Below, piece after piece: positions 1 to 8,883 of a DNA stretch of 36,617 bases. How positions within the stretch are numbered: the first letter of the stretch is position 1; each line of letters begins with the position of its first letter. Source of the DNA: Nitrospira sp. ST-bin5 (GTDB lineage: Bacteria > Nitrospirota > Nitrospiria > Nitrospirales > Nitrospiraceae); contig MSXN01000021.1 of assembly GCA_002083555.1 (NCBI GenBank), positions 3,079 through 39,695 of the forward strand, in the 5' to 3' direction. The translations under genes and the position numbers were made by a program. The notes below the pieces were generated by a model. The model did no database searches and was not told the DNA's origin. It was given only the letters and a program-made list of their open reading frames with translations.

Positions 1-447
1 GGTCCATCCCAGGAAGAGCGTGACGGGATATTCCTGCTCTGCGCTCGAGACCACCACCACCGCCAAATAATCCAAACCCTTACTCTTCGCCAGGTCGACC
101 AGCCGGGTGAGATCTCCGCCTTGATCCTGAGGACGCACCCCTTCCGCTGAAAGCACCTCGGTCACGGTCACAGGTAAGACCCGCGCAATATCCTGCTTGA
201 GCGTATCCCCCAATCGCACGAGCGCCTCTTCGGGTAACACGGCTGCGGCAGTTTGATCCGGCTCATCCGGCACGAGTACCAAGCCGGCTTTTAACGGGCG
301 CTGCTCCGTTTTGAGGAGCGATTCAGGAACTGAGGGTTGGTCAAACTTGAGATACTGGCCTATGCGACTCGGGGGAACCGCACTTGCACAGGCGACCACC
401 AGCACACACACCGTCAGGAGAGAGACTCCGCGAACCAGATTGTGCAT
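1..447 (-). CDS. Lipoprotein of unknown function, 3' end outside window
   Basis: An open frame runs from an ATG at 447 off the left edge of the window (149 codons visible). A strong ribosome site (GGAGGTG) lies 5-6 bases before the ATG. The N-terminus has a hydrophobic stretch followed by LVVAC, a good lipobox, so the product is probably a lipoprotein with its lipidated Cys near residue 20. The visible remainder has a helix-rich part (residues about 70-110) and a beta-strand ending in LAVVVVSSAEQE, which looks like part of an alpha/beta fold. I do not recognise the family. It is divergent from the glycosyltransferase at 635, so the 190 bases between them probably hold both promoters. I found no convincing -35/-10 pair there. 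Confidence 0.7.
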   Translation of the reverse strand, partial: MHNLVRGVSLLTVCVLVVACASAVPPSRIGQYLKFDQPSVPESLLKTEQRPLKAGLVLVPDEPDQTAAAVLPEEALVRLGDTLKQDIARVLPVTVTEVLSAEGVRPQDQGGDLTRLVDLAKSKGLDYLAVVVVSSAEQEYPVTLFLGWT

Positions 448-634
448 GAGGCACCTCCAGGCTCAAGTGGATGGCAATATATCGACCGTCACCTAGGTAT
501 ACGTTCGCTCCCCCTCGCCAGATCTGTCAAGTCCTCGTAGAGTCGATCGGCCCCACTTGAAATCGCGCACAGAGTCCTTTACCGTGGCGGCACTCCGAGG
601 GTACTTCCACGCAGAACGCGAGGGGGAAGATCCG

Positions 635-1444
635 GTGACGCAGGAAGAATTCTACAGAGTACTGGATCTCTCCATCGTCATCCCAGCCCACAACGAAGCC
701 ACGCGCATACTCCCCCATCTACGCTCGATTCACGACTCGCTTTCCCGACAAGACCGCTCCTACGAAATCATCGTCGTCGATGACGGCAGCCAGGACGACA
801 CGATCAAAGTCGTCCGTAACTTTGCCAAGACCGAACCGGCGTTACGGGTGATTCCCCTCCCCACCTGCATGGGAAAAGGCGGGGCCGTCAGGCAGGGCAT
901 GCTGGCCGCACGAGGCCGGCTGCAGCTATTCACTGATGCCGACGGGGCCACCGCCATTACGGAACTCGACCGGCTCGAACAGGCCATCAGGAACGGCGCC
1001 GACGTGGCCATCGGTTCACGGAGCCTGGCCTCCCGGCAGCGAGGATTCGAAGTGAACGCCCGCTGGCACCGGAGCATCCTGGGCGGCTGTTTCAACGCGA
1101 TGGTCCGCTTGGGAGGAATTCGTGGAATCGGCGATACGCAATGCGGTTTCAAACTATTCGAACGAGCAGTCGCTCGCGACCTTTTCTCCGTGTCGACCAT
1201 CAATGGCTACGGCTTTGACCTTGAACTCTTGTTCATCGCTCAGCAGCGCGGCTATCGGATCGCAGAAGTTCCCGTGAATTGGGCCGATCAACCGGGATCG
1301 AAGGTGCGGCTCGTTCGGGATAGCATCGCCATGCTCCGTGAATTCACCATCATTCACCGGAATGCGGCCAGAGGATACTACTCTCCGCTTGCGGCACCAG
1401 ACGCTGTCGCCTCCCTCAGTAATCCTTCCCCGATCACGGAGTAG
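635..1444 (+). CDS. Family 2 glycosyltransferase, polyprenyl-phosphate sugar transferase type
   Basis: This is a GT-A fold inverting glycosyltransferase of the dolichyl-phosphate mannose/glucose synthase (DPM/ALG5) type. Such enzymes move a sugar from a nucleotide donor to a polyprenyl phosphate at the cytoplasmic membrane. Landmarks are IVIPAHNE at the start of the fold, IIVVDDGSQDDT for the nucleotide site, the metal-binding FTDADGA (DxD type), and GIGDTQCGFKLF followed by GYGFDLELL in the acceptor half. No membrane segments are seen. I chose the GTG at 635 because an AGGGGGA ribosome site sits about 7 bases before it. A longer frame from a TTG at 557 has no ribosome site and adds 26 residues absent from the family. 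Its 3' end overlaps the convergent membrane-protein gene by 11 bases. It could supply a lipid-linked sugar to that gene or to a nearby carbamoylated glycan, but this is inference. Confidence 0.85.
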   Translation: MTQEEFYRVLDLSIVIPAHNEATRILPHLRSIHDSLSRQDRSYEIIVVDDGSQDDTIKVVRNFAKTEPALRVIPLPTCMGKGGAVRQGMLAARGRLQLFTDADGATAITELDRLEQAIRNGADVAIGSRSLASRQRGFEVNARWHRSILGGCFNAMVRLGGIRGIGDTQCGFKLFERAVARDLFSVSTINGYGFDLELLFIAQQRGYRIAEVPVNWADQPGSKVRLVRDSIAMLREFTIIHRNAARGYYSPLAAPDAVASLSNPSPITE

Positions 1445-3011
1445 CGCCCTCAGCCGGAAACTTCCCCCTCGTATAAATCACCACCTTCATATCCTCGTAT
1501 TCGTGACTCCACCCCGGTGTCGCGGCCAACAGAGTCGCAAGCGCAGTCCCTCGTTTCAGCAACACCCAATCAACCGCGTATTTGTCGAGGAGATCCGTCC
1601 GAGGAACCGGTGCCGAGACGAGATCGACATAATCCTTGAAGATCCACCGATCTCCAATCTGCCAGGCCGGCATCCGCCCATCAATGAACGTCTTGAGTCC
1701 CGGCAGTTGCCACAGCAGGAAGCCGCCATACTGATAGTCGTGGACCGGTCTGGTCCCCACGCGATCGCGATGGGCGCGAATCCATTGCACCGCTTCAATA
1801 GGATAGGACGTTTGGCGAAATGCGACGTCAGGATTCGCTCCGAACCGCCACACCTCTCTCACGTGATCGGGACCGAGAAAGATCAGCAAGCAGGCCAGTA
1901 CCCCCGTGACGCCCATCGCCCACTGAGCTGCCCCACGTGGCCGCAGTTTCAGAGCCGAAACCATCCGGTCAAATCCAATTTGTAACAACTCAACAGCGAG
2001 AGGGAGACTTACGATCAAAAACAGCGGAATGTTCCGCAGATGCCGACAGGCCACGAAGAGAAAGGCCAATAACACTCCGATGCGCACAGGCTCAAGACGC
2101 CGATACCAAAGCACCACCGCAACCGTCAGTCCCCCCAGATAGATACCAAACAGTCGGCCGGCCAATGTTTCCAATGAAGGCGGTTGCCATTCTTGGAGCG
2201 TCGCCACCATAAATTGATTCGCCAGCGAGTCTACGATTTCCTGGTGGAGCCGCCAGCCATAGGGATTCACCAGCGTCAGCAGGCCGGCAAGTCCGGTCGC
2301 CAGAGTCAGCCGCCACAGATCAGCCGACGGCAGATGCCACTCATCCAACCTTCCAACCACATCGGGCCGCACACGAACAATCATGGCCACACACCAATTC
2401 AACCCGGCCACGACCGCCAACAGAAAGAGCCCCGCTGTGAACCCGCCGTGCAGATTGGTCCAGAGGAGAAAAAGCGGCGGGAGCATCCAGATAATCCACC
2501 GGGTTCCTTGCCGCAGCCTATCAAGTACCACCAGCACCACTGCCACACCGAGCAAGGTCACCACTTGCGTACGCGCCCCCAGAAACGGCAGTGCCACCCA
2601 TAAGGACAAGACACAGGCCGCCAGGCGAAGCGGCCAGATCGCCTGCCCGGTCCGTGCTGCGATGATCCAGGCCGCAGCGGTGACCAGACCGAAGAACGCG
2701 ATCACAAGCAGGCCCCCGGCGAGACCTCCAGTGCTGTAGAGCCACCCGAGTACGAGATCAGTCAGCCACGCATGCTCCACCCAGGGCCAATCCGGCATCG
2801 TGTGCGAGTAGGGATCCAGCGACGGCAGATGCCCTCCGGTCATGAGCCAATCCAATCCGGTCCGCAAATGCCAGCCAAAGTCCGGCTCGGTCAACGGCTG
2901 TAGCGAAAAGTTCGCAATGATCAGAAGCAGAAGGGCATTCAATGCCGAAGTGCGAATGGCGGGTCGCTGACCTGAGCTCGCCGGCATACCATTCCGACGC
3001 GGGCGTTTCAT
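1434..3011 (-). CDS. Polytopic membrane protein, possible GT-C-like glycosyltransferase
   Basis: About 525 residues with roughly ten hydrophobic segments. An early conserved-looking loop, EPDFGWHLRTG, is followed by DPYSH and WVEHAWLTD, and a C-terminal soluble part carries YQYGGFLLWQLPG and FIDGR. This pattern of acidic and aromatic motifs in the first periplasmic loop plus a C-terminal domain resembles GT-C-type transferases and uncharacterised relatives; no activity can be assigned from sequence alone. The start is the ATG at 3011, which overlaps the stop of the carbamoyltransferase (ATGA at 3011-3008). That indicates translational coupling and rules out an 18-residue N-terminal extension. 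The two proteins are therefore likely to be made together. Confidence 0.75.
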   Translation of the reverse strand: MKRPRRNGMPASSGQRPAIRTSALNALLLLIIANFSLQPLTEPDFGWHLRTGLDWLMTGGHLPSLDPYSHTMPDWPWVEHAWLTDLVLGWLYSTGGLAGGLLVIAFFGLVTAAAWIIAARTGQAIWPLRLAACVLSLWVALPFLGARTQVVTLLGVAVVLVVLDRLRQGTRWIIWMLPPLFLLWTNLHGGFTAGLFLLAVVAGLNWCVAMIVRVRPDVVGRLDEWHLPSADLWRLTLATGLAGLLTLVNPYGWRLHQEIVDSLANQFMVATLQEWQPPSLETLAGRLFGIYLGGLTVAVVLWYRRLEPVRIGVLLAFLFVACRHLRNIPLFLIVSLPLAVELLQIGFDRMVSALKLRPRGAAQWAMGVTGVLACLLIFLGPDHVREVWRFGANPDVAFRQTSYPIEAVQWIRAHRDRVGTRPVHDYQYGGFLLWQLPGLKTFIDGRMPAWQIGDRWIFKDYVDLVSAPVPRTDLLDKYAVDWVLLKRGTALATLLAATPGWSHEYEDMKVVIYTRGKFPAEGATP

Positions 3012-4732
3012 AGCAGGCGGGAACCGGCCTGATTTGCCACAAGCAAATTCCCCAATACCAGCCAATCGACCTCAGTGCGCTGGAAGCAGCGAACCGCTTC
3101 TTCCGGCGAACAGACGATCGGCTCCTGCACATTAAAGGAGGTGTTGAGCAGAACAGGCACCCCGGTTCGCCGGGCGAAGGCCTGGAGCAATTGATGAAAG
3201 AGGGGATTGGCTTGCCGATCGACCGTTTGAACTCGCGCCGACCCATCCACATGCACCACGGCCGGGATAATGCCCTTCGCGCTAGGCTTCACAGAGACCG
3301 TCAACATCATAAAGGGAGAAGGGGCCGGCACATCGAAGTACGCGCCCGCTTCTTCTGCCAGCACGGAAGGCGCAAAGGGACGGAATAATTCACGCTGTTT
3401 GACCCTGGCATTGATAAGCGCACGAATGTCCTCCCGGCGTGGATCGGCCAGCAGACTGCGATTGCCCAACGCTCGCGGCCCCCACTCCATCCGCCCCTGG
3501 AACCAGAAGACTAATTTGCCGTTCGCGAGTTCCTGGGCCACGAGGTCACACAACTCCGCATCGCTTAACCGCTGAGCCTGTAACCCCGCTTGCCGCAATG
3601 CCGTCTGACAATCTATTTCACTGAACTGCGGCCCCCAATAGGCCGCCGTCATGACCGGACGCTGAGCCATGGCCCCGCGCCGAAACGTGTGCCACAACGC
3701 GGCACCCATCGCGGCACCGGAGTCACCGGCGGCGGGAGGAATATAGATTTCGCGAAAGCCCGCCTCCCGACACAGTCGACTATTGGCGACACAATTGTAG
3801 GCCACTCCGCCCGCGAGGCAGAGTTGATCAGCCTTCGTGTTCATGCGAAGCGCGCGGGCCAAGGCCAGCAAGACTTCCTCCAACACCAGCTGCACACTCG
3901 CCGCCAGATCGCGATGTCGCTGCATCACCTCCTCGTCCGGCAGCCGCGCCGCCCCCAGCAAGGAGATCAACCCGGGAACAAAGATCCCGACACGCGCCAG
4001 ATGGAAGTCCAGCAACGTGGTATTCAATGTAAAGGTTCCGTCGGGAACCAGCCGAAGGATATGTCGGCGAATAGTCTCGGCATAGCGCGGTTCCCCACCC
4101 GCCGCCAACCCCATCACGATGTACTCATCGTGGTCCGGCTTGAACCCCAGAAATGCGGTCATGGCGGCATAGAATTGGCCGAGCGAATGAGGAAGCGGCG
4201 TGCGCCTGATTGCTTGGATCTGTTGCCGGTCGGCCATCGCCATCATGGTCGAATGCGATTCAGAGGCTCCGTCGACAACCATGACTGCCGCTTGTTCAAA
4301 TGGGGAGACCAGAAACGCGCTGGCAGCATGGCACATGTGATGATCGAGGAACGTGACGGGTGGGCATGGCGTCCCGTCGATCTGCTCACTCAGCTTCCGC
4401 CGCAAGCAGGCCAGTTCCCACCACTCCTGACGCAGACGCTCAATCGACCGCCGGCCCTTCTCTCGAAATAGTTCGGGCGAGCGGAACATCGCGCTGAACG
4501 CTAATCTTGCGCGCGTGCCGATTTCCCAATACTTCCACGGCACCGCCACCGCGTCGAGATCGCAGAGACGAAGTCCGGCTTCTTTCAGGCAGTATCGAAT
4601 CGCATGAGCGGGCAAGGCGGACACATGCTTGATGCGAACGAACCGTTCCTCTTCCGCAGCCGCCACAATCCGCCCGCCTTGGACGAGCGCGGCTGCCGCA
4701 TCGCGCATATTGGAAAGCCCCAGAGTCAGCAT
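3008..4732 (-). CDS. Carbamoyltransferase, NodU/CmcH/TobZ family
   Basis: About 574 residues covering both halves of the family. The N-terminal Kae1-like ATPase domain starts with MLTLGLSNMRDAAAALV and contains the HHMCHAASA metal/phosphate motif and VVDGASESHS. The C-terminal YrdC-like domain has the hallmark EWGPRALGNRSLLADPR, then RPFAPSVL and VLLNTSFNVQEPIV. Family members form carbamoyl-adenylate from carbamoyl phosphate and ATP and transfer the carbamoyl group to a hydroxyl on a sugar, Nod factor or antibiotic. The start at 4732 is chosen because it places the family's usual N-terminus (MxxLGLS) first; an upstream TTG at 4828 would add 32 residues of no known domain. It is coupled to the downstream membrane protein, so its acceptor may be a surface or lipid-linked glycan (inference). 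Confidence 0.9.
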   Translation of the reverse strand: MLTLGLSNMRDAAAALVQGGRIVAAAEEERFVRIKHVSALPAHAIRYCLKEAGLRLCDLDAVAVPWKYWEIGTRARLAFSAMFRSPELFREKGRRSIERLRQEWWELACLRRKLSEQIDGTPCPPVTFLDHHMCHAASAFLVSPFEQAAVMVVDGASESHSTMMAMADRQQIQAIRRTPLPHSLGQFYAAMTAFLGFKPDHDEYIVMGLAAGGEPRYAETIRRHILRLVPDGTFTLNTTLLDFHLARVGIFVPGLISLLGAARLPDEEVMQRHRDLAASVQLVLEEVLLALARALRMNTKADQLCLAGGVAYNCVANSRLCREAGFREIYIPPAAGDSGAAMGAALWHTFRRGAMAQRPVMTAAYWGPQFSEIDCQTALRQAGLQAQRLSDAELCDLVAQELANGKLVFWFQGRMEWGPRALGNRSLLADPRREDIRALINARVKQRELFRPFAPSVLAEEAGAYFDVPAPSPFMMLTVSVKPSAKGIIPAVVHVDGSARVQTVDRQANPLFHQLLQAFARRTGVPVLLNTSFNVQEPIVCSPEEAVRCFQRTEVDWLVLGNLLVANQAGSRLL

Positions 4733-4858
4733 GGGAACCGAGCATAGATCGAGTGGCCGCAAGGCCGCAAGAGATGGGCGGCTCCGTGTTGCTTTCACCT
4801 TTTGAATCCGGTACGGTGACCCGTCCAAATTAACCCCGGCCCTCGGAGCGAGAACTCC

Positions 4859-6739
4859 ATGAACGGTTCCTTGTCCATGCCCGCCAGCCCCCCCAGAAAG
4901 CCACTTCGAACCATCTTGACGATGCTCTTCCTGATCACTGGGGTCGGATGTGCGAGCCGCTTGGAGTTTCCTCCAATGGGCGAACCGTTGCCTGTCTCAG
5001 TCAAGCTGGAAATCCCTGCTTCGATCAAAACTCTGCGGGCGGAGTATACCGACGGATGCGGACATCTCATGCAGGTCCCGCTCGGAGCTCGTCTGGAAGA
5101 AGCTCTTGTGGAGGGCGCCTACCGGACATTCAAGTCCGTCTCCTATGAAGGGGGCGGAAGCAAAGATGCGGTTCCGGAAGCTCTGGTGCGCGTGGATCTC
5201 GTGAATTGGTCATTCAAACTTCAACAGGACAATGTTTACGACCGCGTCCCGGCGAATATTCAATTGAATGCCATCGCACGGGTCTATGATCTCACCGGGA
5301 AAGTCTTGCGCGAATCCGAAGTGAAGGTCGTACGCCAAGAGCGACTGCGCCTGGAGGCCACTCAGCGCAACTGCGACTACATCATCGACCCATTTATCCA
5401 GGACACCTCTGTCGACTTTGCAGCGAAAGTCTCGATGGATGTTCGGCAAGCCTTCGGAGGAGCGACCCAGGGGGCTGTGCCGGCGGCGGCCTCCGCCCCA
5501 GCTGCGACGCCTCAGCCTGCAGCGGGACTCCCGACGAGCAAGCCTCAGCCTCCGGTCGCAGCGGCGTCCGCGGCTTCTTCCCTCCGCTTTAAAGCGATGG
5601 TCCTTGATGAAAATGGGAACCTTGTTTTGGAAGGCGGTGAACGCGTTCGGGTCCGCGTTGATATTGTGAACGTCGGCACGACGGCGATTCAACAGGCCAT
5701 CGTCTCCCTCTCCGGCAGTCAGGCGCTGATTACGCATTTCCCGTCAGCCGTACTTCCCGTCCCGACGTTGCAAGCGGGAGAGACCAAGTCTATTGAGTTT
5801 GTGGCCACTCTGCCGCCTTCCGTGCAGCCGCAGAAAGCCGAACTCCATGTCACGGTCGAAGAACCGGCCACGCACACGGCGGCCCCATCACAAACGTTGG
5901 CAGTCGTGATGCAAGCGACTGGGATTAAAACCGATGACGTGGACCAAATCCCCGTCTCCACCACGGAATTCCGCCAACCCAACACCTATCTGATCTCGAT
6001 CGGAATCGGATCCTACCGAGACCAGCAACTCCTTCCCCGCAAGTTCGCGTCACTCGATGCAGAGATGGTGTCCAACTACTTTCAGGCCCTGGGGGGAGTT
6101 CCTTCATCCAATGTGCGCCTCCTACAAGACTGGAAAGCCTTGCGCCCGGATATCGACGAAGCCCTCCTGGACTGGCTCCCGCCGCATATGTCCAAGGACG
6201 CTGTGGTCATTGTGTACTTCGCCGGCCAGGCTCTGGTGAACCATACAGGAGAGGTGCTCCTGGTTCCCTACGAGGGGAGCCCGACCGCGACTTCGCGCCT
6301 CTATCCGCTGAAGGATCTTGAAGCGGCGCTGGCACGACTCAAGGCAAAACAAACCATTCTGCTATTTGATGGAATGGTGTCGAGACTCCATAGCGACCCC
6401 AAAATAAAGAACCTCCCTCCCCGCTGGAACTCAGCAGGTTCATCAATGATCCGCATCATCAGCAGCGATAGCTTCAGCAAGGGCCTCGAAGACGACAAAC
6501 ACCGCCATGGACTGATGACGTACTACCTCCTCCGCGCGCTGCGAGGAGAGAGCGACTCAAACCGCGATGGGTCCGTCACCCTCGCAGAAGTGGCCGCGTA
6601 CGTGAGCCAGAAAGTTACCTGGGCGGCGAAGACTCAATTCAGCAGTGATCAACGCCCGCTCATCACTCCCCCGCTCAAACAGACAGATCCGTCCTCTGGT
6701 CTGGTGCTGAGTAAACTCGCTGCGATTCGCGGCGAGTAA
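4859..6739 (+). CDS. Lipoprotein with CARDB-like and degenerate caspase-like (C14) domains
   Basis: 626 residues. A signal peptide ends in the lipobox ITGVGC (Cys31). An N-terminal domain (about 40-200) of unknown type is followed by an Ala/Pro linker (202-240). Next comes a beta-sandwich of CARDB/NEW3 character (about 242-335: LEGGERVRVRVDIVNVG, then LQAGETKSIEF), then a caspase-like domain (about 375-600). In active bacterial caspases the catalytic His is in a YxSGHG motif and the Cys in a DxC motif. Here the equivalent segments read VYFAGQA (452-458) and LFDGMVS (502-508), so both catalytic residues are missing. Other family traits remain, such as HGLMTYYLLRALRG (550-563) and an EF-hand-like DSNRDGSVTLAEV (567-579). 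It is probably a non-proteolytic scaffold or sensor anchored in the outer membrane. The ATG at 4859 has GGAG about 10 bases upstream. Confidence 0.8.
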   Translation: MNGSLSMPASPPRKPLRTILTMLFLITGVGCASRLEFPPMGEPLPVSVKLEIPASIKTLRAEYTDGCGHLMQVPLGARLEEALVEGAYRTFKSVSYEGGGSKDAVPEALVRVDLVNWSFKLQQDNVYDRVPANIQLNAIARVYDLTGKVLRESEVKVVRQERLRLEATQRNCDYIIDPFIQDTSVDFAAKVSMDVRQAFGGATQGAVPAAASAPAATPQPAAGLPTSKPQPPVAAASAASSLRFKAMVLDENGNLVLEGGERVRVRVDIVNVGTTAIQQAIVSLSGSQALITHFPSAVLPVPTLQAGETKSIEFVATLPPSVQPQKAELHVTVEEPATHTAAPSQTLAVVMQATGIKTDDVDQIPVSTTEFRQPNTYLISIGIGSYRDQQLLPRKFASLDAEMVSNYFQALGGVPSSNVRLLQDWKALRPDIDEALLDWLPPHMSKDAVVIVYFAGQALVNHTGEVLLVPYEGSPTATSRLYPLKDLEAALARLKAKQTILLFDGMVSRLHSDPKIKNLPPRWNSAGSSMIRIISSDSFSKGLEDDKHRHGLMTYYLLRALRGESDSNRDGSVTLAEVAAYVSQKVTWAAKTQFSSDQRPLITPPLKQTDPSSGLVLSKLAAIRGE

Positions 6740-6888
6740 GCTCTCTATTATCCGCTATCTGACCTAGAAGACATTTCCTGCCAGTCCAGCGTGGTGCATA
6801 GCCGGTGACCAGTTTCCATCCGTAACGAAGGCCTTCCCCCGACAGTTCATGGAACTAGTGACGAGTAACTAGACGTGGATTTTTAGGA

Positions 6889-6902
6889 CAGCGGTACCGC
6901 TG
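6889..6902. other. 14-bp perfect palindrome in intergenic region
   Basis: CAGCGGTACCGCTG reads the same on both strands. It lies in the 280-base stretch between the caspase-like lipoprotein gene and the cytochrome c gene. A short T run (6880-6884) precedes it on the plus strand, but neither strand has a T run after it, so it is not a standard terminator. It may be an operator-like site or a weak hairpin. The rest of the stretch up to the terminator at about 6954 shows nothing else I can identify. Confidence 0.4.
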
Positions 6903-6953
6903 GAGTGGAAGACGCCGGCCTCGCTCACACAGTCAGCTCAGACCGGTCTCAAC

Positions 6954-6996
6954 AAAAAACGAGAGGGGCGGGAGATCGCTCCCCCGCCCCTCTCTC
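6954..6996 (-). terminator. Rho-independent terminator of the cytochrome c gene
   Basis: Reading the minus strand, a GC-rich arm beginning GAGAGGGGCGGG pairs with CCCGCCCCTCTC, separated by a short loop around GAGCGAT. The hairpin is followed directly by GTTTTTTG. It starts 24 bases after the cytochrome stop codon at 7020. Long stem, high GC content and an adjacent T run make this a strong call. Confidence 0.9.
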
Positions 6997-7019
6997 AAAC
7001 ACAGCAACCTCTGAAGGAA

Positions 7020-7466
7020 TTACTCGCCCTTGCAGAAGCTCCGCTCGTAGTTGATGATGTTCCAGGCTTCTTCTTCGTTGATGGCGGCAGGGATCAAAGA
7101 CACCATGCCGGTGCCCGCGCTGCCATTCTTGATGACCCAGAACAACTCACCGTCTTTCCGCTTCTTGTGGAACTTGCAGTTGGTGAAGTCCCGGGGGCTC
7201 GGATCTAGAATCGCGCCGGCCGGTCCATCGCCCTTGCCTTCTTTTCCATGGCAATTGAAGCAGGTGCCTTTGCCCTCGAACAACGCCTTACCCTTGGCAA
7301 TGCTTTCCGGAGACGAAGCAACCGGATTCTTCATGGCCTTCGCATCACCCATCTGATCGGCTGGAACACGGGGCTTCAGCGGATCTCTTTCCGCGGCTCC
7401 CGCCACCGTCGCCGTCATAAGCATCAGGGCTGCAGTAACTCCCAAGAACTTCGAAAAGTAACCCAT
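7020..7466 (-). CDS. Periplasmic monohaem c-type cytochrome
   Basis: 148 residues. A Sec signal peptide (MGYFSKFLGVTAAL... ending AGAAE near residue 26) leads to a single-haem class I domain. The haem motif is CFNCH (Cys69, Cys72, His73). Met121 in GTGMVSLIP is the likely distal ligand, followed by the C-terminal helix EEAWNIINYERSF. It should be a soluble periplasmic electron carrier or the haem domain of a larger respiratory complex; no partner is encoded nearby. The ATG at 7466 has an excellent ribosome site (AAAGGAGGACG), which rules out a 29-residue extension. The gene is monocistronic, with its own promoter (7566-7595) and terminator (6954-6996), which suggests strong independent expression. 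Confidence 0.92.
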   Translation of the reverse strand: MGYFSKFLGVTAALMLMTATVAGAAERDPLKPRVPADQMGDAKAMKNPVASSPESIAKGKALFEGKGTCFNCHGKEGKGDGPAGAILDPSPRDFTNCKFHKKRKDGELFWVIKNGSAGTGMVSLIPAAINEEEAWNIINYERSFCKGE

Positions 7467-7565
7467 CGCACGTCCTCCTTTGTGTTGAACCCACCACACG
7501 TGAACTCGGCCACAGGCCGCTGGCTTTAGAATACCTGTACCAAAAAAATGCACTTAAACGGGCGG

Positions 7566-7595
7566 ACTATAGCAACCGCGCTCATTTCTTGTCAA
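7566..7595 (-). promoter_or_regulatory. Sigma-70-type promoter for the cytochrome c gene
   Basis: On the minus strand a perfect TTGACA (7595-7590) is followed after 18 bases by TATAGT (7571-7566), preceded by TGC resembling an extended -10. Transcription would start near 7559 and give a leader of about 90 bases before the ATG at 7466. Confidence 0.75.
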
Positions 7596-7946
7596 GAAAT
7601 CAGACTCCTTCTTGACCACTCGCAGCGCCTGAACTCGCTTCCCCCCGCCTCGTTACGTTCAGCCTATGTATCAAAGGGCGTGCCACAAGAGTCACAGCCT
7701 GAAAGGCCTTATTTGAGCCACTTACAGCGATCAATCCGGACAAGATCCTCAACCGGACTTCGCCGTGACACCTTTGCGCCACAAACTCTCATTGTTGCCC
7801 CATGCCAGAACTAGTGAAGATCGAGGCTGACCAATCTGCCCTAGTCATCGCCTCTGCCAATGGTGGGCGAACACTTGGAAGTGGGTACAAGACCTAATGG
7901 ACGAGGCTCCGCTTGAGGAGAAACAGAATGAGGCGACACTACAGCC
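7596..7946. other. Intergenic stretch with no recognisable feature
   Basis: About 350 bases lie between the cytochrome promoter and the end of the rodZ-like gene. Short open frames exist but have no ribosome sites or recognisable protein motifs. No clear terminator for the long minus-strand cluster was found here, only weak short inverted repeats. Confidence 0.5.
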
Positions 7947-8873
7947 TTACCGCTTGATCACCACATCGCGAGCCACTTTCCCACTTGGACCAAATGGCTT
8001 AAGCGGCTTCCCATTGAGTTCAGCTTTTACGCCTCCGGCATTGCCCAACGTGAGTACGAATTGATCCTGCCCTTTCCAATGAGCTTTCTCTCCCGGGCGC
8101 AGCAATGCCTCCTGCGGACTCCCGCTGTCGATCTGAACCACGACCCAACTCAACTCATTGGCCTCAAGATCCAAAACCAATTGTCCGTCCGAAGACTGCC
8201 CAGTACCTTCGATTGAAATGCCACCAAGCGGGCCATCCGTGCCAGGCGAGGCAGTTGAAACGAGATCCGGCTCAGGCTTCGATGCAACCACCGGAGCATG
8301 GCTTCCTGCCGGTTCAGTTGCACGCCCCTCCACCGCAGGCTTCGTGGGGGCTGGAGGTACGACTTCACTGGACTTGGCTGGAATGGGAGTAGGCTCTGGA
8401 TCTTGGTGGGTGCTTGGCTCAACAGCTTCCTTTGTCGCCTGAGTGCTCCGCTTATTCGACGTCAGCTCGGAGGTGCTGCGTCGCAAAACCGACGATTGCT
8501 CACGGCTCAGCAAGAAAATGAGCGTCAACACCGCAATCCCAATCGCCACCGCCACCGCTTTCCGGTTGGCTTGGCGCTTCCGCTCTTCTTCAACCTGCCG
8601 AACCTTCAACCGCTCCCGCTCATCCTGCTTTTCATAGAAAGCCCCGGCTGACTGGACGAACCGGTGAATGGCATCTTCTTCGTCGAGCCCCAGGGATCGC
8701 GCATAGGATCGAACAAACCCTCTTGCAAAGACCTGATCGGGCAGCTTGGCGAAGTTCCCATCCTCCAAGGCTTTGACAAAATCTGACCGAATGCGCGTCT
8801 TCGCCGCGACTTCATCGATGGTCAGCCCCTTAGTCTCACGAACCTGCCGAAAGAATTCACCAACCGATTCCAT
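7947..8873 (-). CDS. rodZ: RodZ-like helix-turn-helix membrane protein
   Basis: 308 residues with typical RodZ layout. The N-terminal HTH_25 domain (residues 1-75: VGEFFRQVRETKGLTIDEVAAKTRIRS in part, with ARGFVRSYARSLGLD) would bind the MreB cytoskeleton. A basic juxtamembrane stretch (ERKRQANRK) leads to one membrane helix (about 104-122), then a Pro/Ser/Thr-rich periplasmic linker and a C-terminal DUF4115 beta domain (about 225-305: SWVVVQIDSGSPQE, LRPGEKAHW, LTLGNAGGVKAELNG). The family supports rod shape and, in some bacteria, type IV pilus assembly. It is the last gene of the long minus-strand cluster, 10 bases after the TPR lipoprotein. No mreB is in view. Unrelated HTH/DUF4115 proteins share this architecture, so the role in shape is inferred. 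Confidence 0.85.
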   Translation of the reverse strand: MESVGEFFRQVRETKGLTIDEVAAKTRIRSDFVKALEDGNFAKLPDQVFARGFVRSYARSLGLDEEDAIHRFVQSAGAFYEKQDERERLKVRQVEEERKRQANRKAVAVAIGIAVLTLIFLLSREQSSVLRRSTSELTSNKRSTQATKEAVEPSTHQDPEPTPIPAKSSEVVPPAPTKPAVEGRATEPAGSHAPVVASKPEPDLVSTASPGTDGPLGGISIEGTGQSSDGQLVLDLEANELSWVVVQIDSGSPQEALLRPGEKAHWKGQDQFVLTLGNAGGVKAELNGKPLKPFGPSGKVARDVVIKR

Positions 8874-8883
8874 ACGCCCTCGA

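Noticed and set aside
3590..4471. 293-residue plus-strand frame opposite the carbamoyltransferase gene
   Set aside because: Antisense shadow; the carbamoyltransferase motifs are clear on the other strand.
6889..6902. Palindrome considered as a terminator for the caspase-like lipoprotein gene
   Set aside because: No T run follows on either strand; kept only as a palindrome.
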